Below are positions 25,944-34,072 of a stretch of DNA of 64,000 bases, piece after piece. The stretch lies in assembly GCF_001544455.2 (NCBI RefSeq), contig NZ_FCOC02000009.1:1-64000 (forward strand), written 5' to 3'. Each line of letters opens with the position of its first letter. Positions within the stretch are counted from its first letter, which is position 1. The position numbers and the translations under genes are program-made. This DNA comes from Caballeronia sordidicola (GTDB lineage Bacteria; Pseudomonadota; Gammaproteobacteria; Burkholderiales; Burkholderiaceae). The notes under the pieces are model-generated. The model had not been told where the DNA came from. It made no database searches and saw nothing but the letters and a program-made list of their open reading frames with translations.

Positions 25944-26840
25944 CTAAGCCCCACGCACATACTTTTCCAGTCCCTTAGCCAAGATCGCAAAAGCAATCTT
26001 GCAACTGGGGTTATCGCGCAGGTCCTTGTGCATGGCGAGCCATGTATCGAGCTTGAGCGATACCCGCTTGGGGAAAAGCCGCACAAGCTCAGGATCGCGC
26101 CGGGCAAGACCAACCTGGCAAATGCCGATACCAAATCCTGCCCTCAACATTGCAAGCGAAGCAAGGTCACTGTCCGTACGCAATGCGAGCAGCTCGCGGC
26201 GCCATTCCGGCATTTGCGTTTTCATACCACGGATAAACGCGGTTTCCTTATCGAAACCGATCAGCGCATGGTTTTCCAGTTCGCCGATCCGCAAGGGTCT
26301 GCCACGCCGCGCCAGGTAGTCCTTACGTGCGTACATGCCCAGCTCCACGTCTCCCATACGTCGTGCGATCAACACGCCCTGACTGGGCCGCTGCATACGC
26401 ACCGCAATATCCGCGTCACGCTGCAGCAAATCCTCGATGCGATTGGACGACATCAACTCGATCGTCAGTTCAGGATAAGCGGCGTGCAACTCCGTCACGA
26501 TAGCCGGCAAGACCTCGACGGTGATCACCTCGCTCGCCGTGATGCGAATGGTGCCGCACACCCCTGCTCCCTGACTCGATGCGGCGCGCAGCAACGCCGT
26601 GCTAGTCGATTCCAGTGCCTGTGCATACGGACGCAACGCGAGCGCTTCCTGCGTCGGACTTAAACCCTGTTGCGTGCGAATAAAAAGCGCATAGCCGAGG
26701 GCCTCCTCAAGAGCGTCCACGTGGCGGCCGACTGTTGGCTGCGTAAGCCCTAGCGAGCGCGCCGCGCCGGACAACGAACCTTCTCGCAGCACGTCCAGAA
26801 ACGTACGATAAAAATCCCAGCTCAGTCCGGATTCGTTCAT
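25944..26840 (-). CDS. LysR-family transcriptional regulator
   Basis: A 298-residue regulator. The DNA-binding domain contains FLDVLREGSLSGAARSLGLT and TVGRHVDALEEALGYALFIR. The sensor half has GTIRITASEVITVEVLP and DADIAVRMQRPSQGVLIARR. It is divergent from an atypical SDR gene starting 92 nt away, which is the most likely target. Confidence 0.9.
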   Translation of the reverse strand: MNESGLSWDFYRTFLDVLREGSLSGAARSLGLTQPTVGRHVDALEEALGYALFIRTQQGLSPTQEALALRPYAQALESTSTALLRAASSQGAGVCGTIRITASEVITVEVLPAIVTELHAAYPELTIELMSSNRIEDLLQRDADIAVRMQRPSQGVLIARRMGDVELGMYARKDYLARRGRPLRIGELENHALIGFDKETAFIRGMKTQMPEWRRELLALRTDSDLASLAMLRAGFGIGICQVGLARRDPELVRLFPKRVSLKLDTWLAMHKDLRDNPSCKIAFAILAKGLEKYVRGA

Positions 26841-26932
26841 ACAAAAATGTATACCTGATCTATCGATTTCGACAATTTCATTTAATCACGATTCGCGCAA
26901 GAATTGTCGCTATTGAAAACCAGGAGGCAAAG

Positions 26933-27901
26933 ATGAGCAACGAACGAATCGCATTGGTGCTGGGCGCCACGGGTGGAATTGGCGGAGAAGTGGCGCGTCA
27001 ACTTTCCAGGCATGGCTGGCAAGTGCGCGCGCTGCATCGCCAACCCGCGCACCTGACCCAGCGGGATGAACGTTTCGAATGGCGACAAGGCGACGCAATG
27101 AATCGCGACGATGTCATCGCGGCCGCGAGCGGCGCAAAGCTCATCGTTCATGCGGTCAATCCGCCCGGATATCGCAACTGGGCGGCGCTGGTATTGCCCA
27201 TGATCGACAACACCATCGCGGCGGCGCAAGCCTCAGTTGCGAGAATTCTTCTGCCTGGCACACTCTATAACTACGGACCCGACGCGCTGCCATTGCTCAC
27301 CGAAACGTCGCCTCAGAATCCGGTCACGCGCAAGGGTGCAATCCGTGTTGAACTAGAGCGACGCTTAAAGGACGCGACGGAAAATGGCGTGCGCAGTCTT
27401 GTCGTCCGTGCAGGCGATTTCTTTGGACCGGGCAGTACGGGCAATAGCTGGTTCTCAAGCGGACTGGTGAAGCCGGGTAAGCCGGTGCGAACCCTGTTCT
27501 ATCCGGGCAAACGCGGCACTGGACATCAGTGGGCCTACGTGCCGGACGTAGCGCAAACAATGGTGCGGCTGGTAGAACGAGAACACACGCTTCCTGCGTT
27601 CGCCACTTATCACATGCAGGGACATTGGGACAGCGACGGCACCCGCATGATCAGCGCGATCAAACACGCCGTCGATCGGCCGCATGCCAAGGTCTATGCT
27701 TTTCCGTGGTGGGCTTTACCTGTCATCGCTCCATTTTCGGAAACATTTCGAGAGCTTCGCGAAATGGGATATCTGTGGAGAGAGCCCGTTCGCATGGACA
27801 ATGCTTCGCTGCTGAGTGTGCTAGGTGAAGAACCGCACACACCCTGGAACGAAGCGGTAAAGACCACTTTGAACGCGCTGCATTGCCTTGAAACACGTTG
27901 A
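26933..27901 (+). CDS. NAD(P)-binding epimerase/reductase-like protein (extended or atypical SDR)
   Basis: A 322-residue Rossmann protein. The N-terminal LVLGATGGIGGEVARQL carries the nucleotide-binding glycines, LYNYGPD follows the central strand, and RAGDFFGPGSTG is the segment typical of extended SDRs and NmrA-like proteins. No clear YxxxK pair is present in the usual place, so catalysis may be absent or different. Divergent from a LysR gene that probably regulates it. AGGAGGC precedes the ATG and fixes the start. Confidence 0.87.
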   Translation: MSNERIALVLGATGGIGGEVARQLSRHGWQVRALHRQPAHLTQRDERFEWRQGDAMNRDDVIAAASGAKLIVHAVNPPGYRNWAALVLPMIDNTIAAAQASVARILLPGTLYNYGPDALPLLTETSPQNPVTRKGAIRVELERRLKDATENGVRSLVVRAGDFFGPGSTGNSWFSSGLVKPGKPVRTLFYPGKRGTGHQWAYVPDVAQTMVRLVEREHTLPAFATYHMQGHWDSDGTRMISAIKHAVDRPHAKVYAFPWWALPVIAPFSETFRELREMGYLWREPVRMDNASLLSVLGEEPHTPWNEAVKTTLNALHCLETR

Positions 27902-28418
27902 GCGCTAAACCTCAATTCAATTCGTTCAAGATAAACCATTACAAATCACAGAGAGTAAAGCGCCGGATTGCACACGTGATCCGGGCAACTATTTCTTCGG
28001 TAATTATTAGATCCAGGTTATAAGCCATGCACTAAATGCATCGCGCGCATATTGCGAGATGATTGGTCACTAATTTTCCGTGGTTAAAAGCAAACGTTGG
28101 CTATTTCGATTTCAAAGCTTTATTATGAGTTTCATCTTCCTCAATCATCCCGGCGGCCTTTAGGCCCATAGCCGGCGCGTGGTTAACGGCCGTCATTCGT
28201 AAAACTTTAGACCGCCCTCCCAATTTTCTCCATTTAAAACAAAAATAATCCCTGACTAAAAAGTCTTTTCATCAAACCCCGGCTTTTCTTCTATTTAGTC
28301 ACTGCTTGGTAACATTCGAGACACACCATGCGAGTCTCTTCAGATAACCATATCGCTCACAAAGACAACCTGTCTTTAGTGAAGGCCTGATAAGACTGTT
28401 TGGACCGGGGGTTCTCAA
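27902..28418. other. AT-rich intergenic stretch before the chemosensory-like cluster
   Basis: About 515 nt, noticeably more AT-rich than its neighbours, without a credible gene. I found only short stem-loops (for example GACT-AAAA-AGTC at 28254-28265) and no clear sigma-28 promoter. It should contain the promoter of the kinase operon. Confidence 0.5.
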
Positions 28419-30785
28419 ATGACTATTCGTCATCGCATCACGCTATTGGTGGTCCTGATGTTTGTCGCGCTATCCGCCATAGGCGGCTATGCCGTGTACC
28501 AGACACGCGCCGGCGCCGCCGAGGTCAGGAAGGTAACGGAAGGCGTCGTTCCCAGTGCGCTTGCATCGGCCGATCTGGTCTCGCAAGTCAAGGACGTGCA
28601 ACTGGCAACCATGACCCTCGTCTATTCGCCCGACGGCAACATGGTGGCGCAGGCGCAAGAAGAATTGAAGGCGAAGAAGCTCGCGCTGCAACAGGCGCTT
28701 GCCTTGCAGGGAAGAGATGCTGCAAGCCACGCGCAAGTGGGTCTGGTCTCGCAAGCGAATGACAGCCTCGAGAACTATTTCTCGGCAATCGCCGATACAG
28801 CCAAGATGAAGGCTGAAGGAAAGGCCGAGCTTGCTCAAGCCTACTTGTTCGCCAACGTCGCCCAGTACAGGGACGAGCTCGAAGGCATAGTCGAAACACT
28901 TCGCGTGGAGAAGAACCGCGAGAAAGATGACGCGATCTCCGCGCTGAACCAGACGCTTGCAACAACGGCGACCGCTATAGCCATAGTCACGGGCATAGCA
29001 GTCTTGCTGCTGACAACCATCGGTTCATTGCTGTACCGGCAGATCACGCGACCGCTCAGCAGCATGCAGGCCATGATGAGCGAGATTGCCTCTAGCCAGG
29101 ACTTTACGCGCCGCGTGCCGGTGGGACGCATGGACGAGGTGGGCCATTCCATCGTGGCGTTCAACGGCATGATCGAAAAGATCCAGCAGAACTCCGCGTT
29201 GCTCAAGCAGAAGACCGCGGATATCCAGGCAATGCTGCAAAACATGCAGCAAGGCATACTGACCGTGGTGGAAGGCGCGACCGTTCATGCGGAATATTCG
29301 GCGCATCTCGAAGCCATCTTCGAGACCAACGAGATCGCCGGACGAGAGTTGATGGACCTGGTGTTCACCAATACCGATCTTGGCGTGGATGCACGATCGC
29401 AAGTCGATGCGGCAATCAACGCCTGCCTCGGAGAAGACAGCATCAACTTCGAATTCAACCAGCATCTGCTCGTGCGCGAGACCGCTAAGCGCATGGCCGA
29501 TGGCCGCGTCAAGATTCTCGATTTGAGCTGGTCGGCCATCACGGACGAGACAGACATCATAGTGCGCCTCATGTTGTGCGTGCGCGACGTAACCGAACTG
29601 CGTCAACTCGCGGCTGAAACAAGCGAACAAAAGCGCCAGCTCGAAATGATCGGCGAGATCCTCGCGGTCAATCAGGAGAAGTTCCATCAGTTCATCGAGA
29701 GTTCGGCGGGCTTCGTGAGCGAGAACGAGCGGATCATCCGCGAACATCGTCAGGCCAATGGCGCGGCAATCGCCGAACTGTTCCGCAACATGCACACCAT
29801 CAAGGGTAACGCGCGGACTTATAGCCTTCAGTACCTGACCGACGTCGTGCACGAGACAGAGCAGAGCTACGATGCGCTGCGCCGCGACGACGCCGCGCAG
29901 GAATGGGATCAGGAAGGCCTGGCTCAGGAACTTGCACGCGTGCGCGATGTGATCGAGCGCTACGCGCATATTAACGAGGTGAGTCTCGGCCGCAAAGGGC
30001 CAGGGCGCGGCAGCAACGCGGAGCGCTATCTGACGGTGGATATCGAGCATATCCAGGCAAGCCTGCGTCAACTCGAGGCCGTCAATCTCGGCAACCCCGC
30101 CGACCTGATCGCCATGCGCGACGCGATGCATCAGACGCTGCGCTTGCTCGGCACTGAAAGCATTGGCGAGGTGCTCGCAGGCGTGCTGGATTCATTGCCG
30201 TCACTTGCAAAGGAACTTGGCAAGGATGCACCGGTAGTTCGCATTCGCAACAACGATCATAGGCTGCGCAGTCAGGCCAGCGGCGCGCTGAAGAACGTAT
30301 TCATGCATCTGCTGCGCAATTCGGTGGACCATGGGCTCGAAACGCCGGACGTTCGTACGTCGCAAGGCAAGGCATCCAGCGGCACCATAGAAATTGAAAT
30401 GAGCGTCGACACGGATACGCTTCAAATCACGTTGAGCGATGACGGCCGCGGACTCGCCCTTGGCCACATTCGCAACATTGCAGTGGAGCGCGGCTGGATC
30501 GGCGCGGACGAAACACCCAGCGACGAAGCGATTGCCGATCTGATTTTCCGTCCAGGCTTTTCCACCGCCGAGAAGGTGACGGAAGTATCGGGTCGCGGTG
30601 TGGGCATGGACGCCGTGCGCGATTTTCTCAAGCGCGAGAACGGCAGTATCGAACTGCGCTTCACCGATAGTCGCACGGGCGCCCCATTCCGCCAGTTCCA
30701 GACAGTCGTGAGCCTGCCGGACAGCATTCTGGTGCGCAGCGCCTTGTCACGCGCTCACCACGAAAGCGACGCTGTCACCGCCTGA
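28419..30785 (+). CDS. Membrane CheA-like histidine kinase with HAMP, PAS-like and HPt domains
   Basis: A 788-residue protein. TM1 is about 8-27, followed by a helical periplasmic domain (about 28-180), TM2 about 183-206, a HAMP domain (about 207-262), a PAS-like region (about 268-396), an HPt domain with FRNMHTIKGNARTY (phospho-acceptor His459), and a CheA-type ATPase domain: LLRNSVDHGLE (Asn634), DDGRGL (674-679), FRPGFST (710-716), GRGVGMD (725-731). The C-terminus ends shortly after, so the CheW-like P5 domain of CheA is missing. It therefore joins a chemoreceptor-like membrane sensor to a CheA-like core. It starts an operon of four chemosensory-type genes. Output is presumably phosphate transfer to the CheY-like protein. 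Confidence 0.9.
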   Translation: MTIRHRITLLVVLMFVALSAIGGYAVYQTRAGAAEVRKVTEGVVPSALASADLVSQVKDVQLATMTLVYSPDGNMVAQAQEELKAKKLALQQALALQGRDAASHAQVGLVSQANDSLENYFSAIADTAKMKAEGKAELAQAYLFANVAQYRDELEGIVETLRVEKNREKDDAISALNQTLATTATAIAIVTGIAVLLLTTIGSLLYRQITRPLSSMQAMMSEIASSQDFTRRVPVGRMDEVGHSIVAFNGMIEKIQQNSALLKQKTADIQAMLQNMQQGILTVVEGATVHAEYSAHLEAIFETNEIAGRELMDLVFTNTDLGVDARSQVDAAINACLGEDSINFEFNQHLLVRETAKRMADGRVKILDLSWSAITDETDIIVRLMLCVRDVTELRQLAAETSEQKRQLEMIGEILAVNQEKFHQFIESSAGFVSENERIIREHRQANGAAIAELFRNMHTIKGNARTYSLQYLTDVVHETEQSYDALRRDDAAQEWDQEGLAQELARVRDVIERYAHINEVSLGRKGPGRGSNAERYLTVDIEHIQASLRQLEAVNLGNPADLIAMRDAMHQTLRLLGTESIGEVLAGVLDSLPSLAKELGKDAPVVRIRNNDHRLRSQASGALKNVFMHLLRNSVDHGLETPDVRTSQGKASSGTIEIEMSVDTDTLQITLSDDGRGLALGHIRNIAVERGWIGADETPSDEAIADLIFRPGFSTAEKVTEVSGRGVGMDAVRDFLKRENGSIELRFTDSRTGAPFRQFQTVVSLPDSILVRSALSRAHHESDAVTA

Positions 30786-30807
30786 ACCGCACCCTGAAGG
30801 ATGAATC

Positions 30808-31530
30808 GTGATTGAACAGTATCTCCTGGCCGCACTGGCAGGTTGTGCGGTAACCGCCGCCGGTGCCTGGTCCTTGCACAAGTTGTACATCGTCAAGCAG
30901 GCTGCGCGTCTTCAATCCGGAGACGCGGCCCGGGTCAAGTCGCAAATGGAAGAGCTCGCGCGCCTGAGCGCATCGGCTGACCAGCGCGATGAAGAATGCC
31001 GCGTGCTCGAAGCGGAGCTTGCGCAACTGCGCGATGATCTCGCACGACAATCCGCGATTTCGGAAGAACACCGTGCAGCGCTCGCGGCGGCCATCGACGA
31101 CAAGGATCAGTGGCTCGATCACGCAAAGCGAATAGCCGACGAAGCGTCGAGGCTCAAGGCGCTCGCCTCCACTTTCGAGCGATGGCACGAACAGATGATC
31201 TCGCTCATGGCGCAGAACCAGGACATGCACGCGAAGAATCACGAGCTGTCATCCATCGTCAAGCATGTAGTGATCGTCTCGCTCAACGCTTCAATAGAAG
31301 CGGCTCGCGCGGGCGCGGCGGGACGCGGTTTCGCCGTCGTGGCAGGCGAAGTGCGCACGCTCGCGGCGCGCTCGGAAGAGTTGTCGCGCAGCTACCGCGA
31401 CAGCCTGCATCGCAACGACCTGACCACCACCGCGACCTTCCAGGATATCCAGGCGGGCGGAAAGATGATCACGGCGTCGCTGAGCAGCGTGGAAGTGCTC
31501 GCGGATCAATTTCAATCAAGGCTTCACTAG
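30808..31530 (+). CDS. Miniature MCP-like signalling protein
   Basis: A 240-residue protein with one N-terminal membrane helix (about 5-25), a long heptad-rich coiled coil (about 40-125), and a shortened MCP signalling hairpin: VIVSLNASIEAARAGAAGRG and FAVVAGEVRTLAARSEELS (about 155-195). There is no ligand-binding or HAMP domain and the adaptation helices are mostly missing, so it cannot be an ordinary chemoreceptor. The tip is recognisable but with VIVSLNAS in place of the usual QTNLLALNAA. It follows the kinase by 22 nt and probably scaffolds or modulates it. Confidence 0.87.
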   Translation: MIEQYLLAALAGCAVTAAGAWSLHKLYIVKQAARLQSGDAARVKSQMEELARLSASADQRDEECRVLEAELAQLRDDLARQSAISEEHRAALAAAIDDKDQWLDHAKRIADEASRLKALASTFERWHEQMISLMAQNQDMHAKNHELSSIVKHVVIVSLNASIEAARAGAAGRGFAVVAGEVRTLAARSEELSRSYRDSLHRNDLTTTATFQDIQAGGKMITASLSSVEVLADQFQSRLH

Positions 31531-31545
31531 GCATCAGGCAGCAAC

Positions 31546-32088
31546 ATGATCAGCAGCAACGCACAGGCGAGCATTGAAGGTCTTTTCATGAAGGCGGTCC
31601 GGTCAAGGCTGCCTCAGGAAGCGGAGGATACCTGCGACATCGTCCTGCTCGCGCGAGACGAGAACTCAATGAACGTGCGGGATTCAAATGTCGTTTTCCT
31701 TACTATTTCATCCATCCAGTTCCGGATCTTGCTGGTATTTCATTTCGACGAAGATGAACGCACACGCGGCTATTTCGTCAAGGACGTAGAAGAAGGGTCG
31801 CTACGCGACGCATTGCTCGAAACCTGCAATCTCTGCTGTGGCGCGATGAACCAGGAGCTGCTTCGATATTTCCCGGATCTCGGCATGTCCACCCCCTATG
31901 TATTGAGCGCCCGCTGCCTCTCTTATCTTGAGGAGTTAAAGCCTGACTATCTTGCGTCTTACGCCATCACCATCAGCGGATCGGTAAAGCTTGGGGCAAC
32001 CGTTTGTTTTTGCGCGCATGCGCCTGTCGACTTTATCGCCGATGTGAACATGGCCGAGGAAACCAGCGGCGAGCTCGAATTGTTCTAA
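31546..32088 (+). CDS. CheX/CheC-like phosphatase
   Basis: A 180-residue protein. The segment RDALLETCNLCCGAMNQEL shows the CheC/CheX/FliY active-site spacing D-x3-E-x2-N (Asp88, Glu92, Asn95), and Pro117 follows at the near-standard distance. These proteins dephosphorylate CheY-like regulators. Only one such motif is visible, as in CheX. The rest fits an alternating strand/helix fold (VVFLTISSIQFRILLVFHF; YAITISGSVKLGATVCFC). It starts 15 nt after the miniature MCP gene and precedes the CheY-like gene by 55 nt. Confidence 0.75.
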   Translation: MISSNAQASIEGLFMKAVRSRLPQEAEDTCDIVLLARDENSMNVRDSNVVFLTISSIQFRILLVFHFDEDERTRGYFVKDVEEGSLRDALLETCNLCCGAMNQELLRYFPDLGMSTPYVLSARCLSYLEELKPDYLASYAITISGSVKLGATVCFCAHAPVDFIADVNMAEETSGELELF

Positions 32089-32143
32089 GGGCCAGCGAGC
32101 AAGTCCGCTCCGATTTGCATTAGAGGAAAGAAAGGAAAATATC

Positions 32144-32509
32144 ATGTCGAAAATTCTCGTAGTGGATGACTCGAGCACCGTGCGCGACGAGGTCGCCGGT
32201 TTCTTGCGAAAGAATGGCCTCGATGTCGATACCGCTGTCGACGGTCGCGACGGACTCGCTAAACTGAAGTCGAGCCCCGGCATCAAGCTCGTGATCAGCG
32301 ACGTCAACATGCCGAACATGGACGGCCTGACAATGGTCGAAAAAATTCGCGGCGAGCTTGCAAACAAGACGGTGAACGTCATCATGCTGACAACCGAAAG
32401 CAGCCCCGCTATGAAGGAACGCGGGAAGGCCGCCGGAGTCAAGGGCTGGATCGTCAAGCCGTTCAAGGGCGACGCGGTGCTGGAAACCTTCAGGAAACTC
32501 GCGAGTTAG
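32144..32509 (+). CDS. Single-domain CheY-like response regulator
   Basis: A 121-residue receiver domain with no output domain. It has the acidic pair Asp8/Asp9 (KILVVDDSSTVRDEV), phospho-acceptor Asp53 in SDVNMPNMDGL, Thr83 in MLTTES and Lys105 in WIVKPFKG, so all receiver residues are present. AGGAAAG lies upstream of the ATG. As last gene of the operon it is the expected phosphoryl acceptor from the HPt kinase and target of the CheX-like phosphatase. Whether it binds a flagellar switch or another partner is unknown. Confidence 0.93.
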   Translation: MSKILVVDDSSTVRDEVAGFLRKNGLDVDTAVDGRDGLAKLKSSPGIKLVISDVNMPNMDGLTMVEKIRGELANKTVNVIMLTTESSPAMKERGKAAGVKGWIVKPFKGDAVLETFRKLAS

Positions 32510-32522
32510 TCAGACGTTACGG

Positions 32523-32550
32523 CGCGCGCCATCGAGGCGCGCGGCCGTTT
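32523..32550 (+). terminator. Terminator-like hairpin after the CheY-like gene
   Basis: CGCGCGCC (32523-32530) pairs with GGCGCGCG (32536-32543) over a 5-nt loop, with a short TTT at 32548-32550. It lies 14 nt after the stop and closes the four-gene chemosensory operon. Confidence 0.65.
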
Positions 32551-32667
32551 CAAATTCCCTCTCCCCGCTTCACTCGCAAACCGTCTACTCTTTCCTGTAA
32601 AGCGGCCGCGCCGCCGCTTTTTTTCGTTCCGCCACAATATTCCCGTTTGTGGATCGTCATCAGGCGT

Positions 32668-33243
32668 ATGGAACCGCCGAAGCCTCTGGGCCCGAACATC
32701 ATCGAAAGCGACAACGATATCACCGCAACCGTCTTGCGTGAGCGCTCGAAGCTCGGAAATTTTATCCGGCGCCGTGTGCACGATCCCAGCGACGCCGAAG
32801 ACATCCTGCAGGATGTGCTGCATGAATTCGTCCAGGCGTACCGGCTGCCCGAGCCTATAGAACAGGTCAGCGCGTGGCTGTTCCGGGTGGCGCGCAATCG
32901 CATCATCGACCGTTTTCGCAAGAAAAGAGAGCAGCCGCTGAGTGAGACCGGCGATGAAGCCGACGACGAATACCGGCTGGATCTCGCGCTCCCGGCGCAG
33001 GACGGCGGTCCCGAAGCGGCCTATGCGCGATCCGTGCTGCTCGCGGCGTTGCAGGAAGCCATCGACGAGCTTCCGCCAAATCAACGCGACATTTTCATCG
33101 CCCACGAACTGGAAGGGCGCGGCTTTAAAGAGCTTGCGTCGGAAACCGGCGTGAGCATCAACACCTTGCTTGCTCGCAAGCGTTATGCGGTGCTGCATTT
33201 GCGCACGCGTTTGCAGCCTGTGTATGACGACCTGAATATTTAA
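32668..33243 (+). CDS. ECF-type RNA polymerase sigma factor
   Basis: A 191-residue sigma-70-family factor. Region 2 reads LGNFIRRRVHDPSDAEDILQ and WLFRVARNRIIDRFRKKRE. Region 4 reads LPPNQRDIFIAHELEGRGFK and ELASETGVSINTLLARKRYA. ATG 32668 (MEPPKPLG) is chosen; an upstream GTG at 32647 is possible. It is followed after 11 nt by a small membrane protein gene. No standard anti-sigma factor with a zinc-binding domain is adjacent. Confidence 0.9.
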   Translation: MEPPKPLGPNIIESDNDITATVLRERSKLGNFIRRRVHDPSDAEDILQDVLHEFVQAYRLPEPIEQVSAWLFRVARNRIIDRFRKKREQPLSETGDEADDEYRLDLALPAQDGGPEAAYARSVLLAALQEAIDELPPNQRDIFIAHELEGRGFKELASETGVSINTLLARKRYAVLHLRTRLQPVYDDLNI

Positions 33244-33254
33244 GGAGAAAACAG

Positions 33255-33572
33255 ATGAATTTCCGATTGAAGATATTGGCCAAGATAGTTTTGGCATTGA
33301 TCGCGGTCGCTGCTTTGGGATGGCTGGTCATGACCTTGTGGAACTGGGTCGTTCCGGCGTTATTCGTTGGCGGCCGTCTGATTGATTTTCCGCATGCACT
33401 GGGCCTTCTGGTATTGAGCCGGATACTGTTCGGCGGTTTCCGGGGACACGGCGGAGGCTGGCGTGGACGGCGGGAATGGCGGCGCTGGGAACGAATGACG
33501 CCTGAAGAGCGCGAGCAATTCAAGAACAACCGGTGTTCAGTTCGCAAGCCGCGTCAGGCTGACAGTGTATGA
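33255..33572 (+). CDS. Small membrane protein, unknown function
   Basis: A 105-residue protein with two hydrophobic helices (about 8-40 and 45-60) and a highly basic C-terminal tail with GGGWRGRREWRRWERMTPEE broken into Arg/Trp repeats. AAGGAGAAAACAG precedes its ATG. Tight coupling with the ECF sigma gene (11 nt) suggests a functional link, possibly sigma control, but no known anti-sigma motif is visible. Its stop overlaps the ferredoxin start (ATGA). Confidence 0.75.
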   Translation: MNFRLKILAKIVLALIAVAALGWLVMTLWNWVVPALFVGGRLIDFPHALGLLVLSRILFGGFRGHGGGWRGRREWRRWERMTPEEREQFKNNRCSVRKPRQADSV

Positions 33573-33904
33573 GCGTCGAACACGCGTCCACGGCCGGGGC
33601 CGGATTAGGGTCCCCCGCTGCCTGCAAGCAGGCGCCCGGCGTTATCGTACCGGTGGTGAACCTGAAGCGTTGCGAAGGCAAGGCCGACTGTGCCGTAGTC
33701 TGCCCGGAAGACGTGTTCCTGATTCGCCGCATCGACACAGCGGACTATGCCCGCATGGGGCCGTTGAATAAACTCAAGCTGCGCGTGCATGGAATGAAAG
33801 TCGCCTATACGCCCAACGCAAACGCGTGCCGCGCATGCGGCTTGTGCGTCACCGCATGTCCTGAGCGCGCGATTACTTTAGCGAAGGCTATCCAGGAAGC
33901 TTGA
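33569..33904 (+). CDS. Ferredoxin of the bicluster type with one missing cysteine
   Basis: A 111-residue electron carrier. Motif II, CRACGLCVTACPER (Cys87, 90, 93, 97), is complete for a [4Fe-4S] cluster. Motif I reads CEGKADCAVVCPEDVF (Cys35, 41, 45): the second cysteine of the CxxCxxCxxxCP pattern is Lys38. The first cluster may thus be [3Fe-4S] or absent. The two motifs are separated by an insert of about 40 residues, longer than in small ferredoxins. The ATG overlaps the preceding stop by 4 nt, so it is in the ECF sigma operon. Confidence 0.88.
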   Translation: MSVEHASTAGAGLGSPAACKQAPGVIVPVVNLKRCEGKADCAVVCPEDVFLIRRIDTADYARMGPLNKLKLRVHGMKVAYTPNANACRACGLCVTACPERAITLAKAIQEA

Positions 33905-34072
33905 GGCAACACCCATTGGCCTTCGATACCACCGGCGCATCGCGTGCTAGCATGCCAGCAACCAGACTCAGCGGGTGCGCTTGATCGAGGCGCTGCAAAA
34001 AGCCTTGCAACGTTCAAGCGTCGTGCCCGGGTTTCTACTGAGCCTAACTTGCCATTGCACGGAGGTGTTCAG

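Noticed and set aside
28254..28265. Short palindrome GACT-AAAA-AGTC in the leader of the kinase cluster
   Set aside because: A 4-bp stem is too short to call an operator or terminator.
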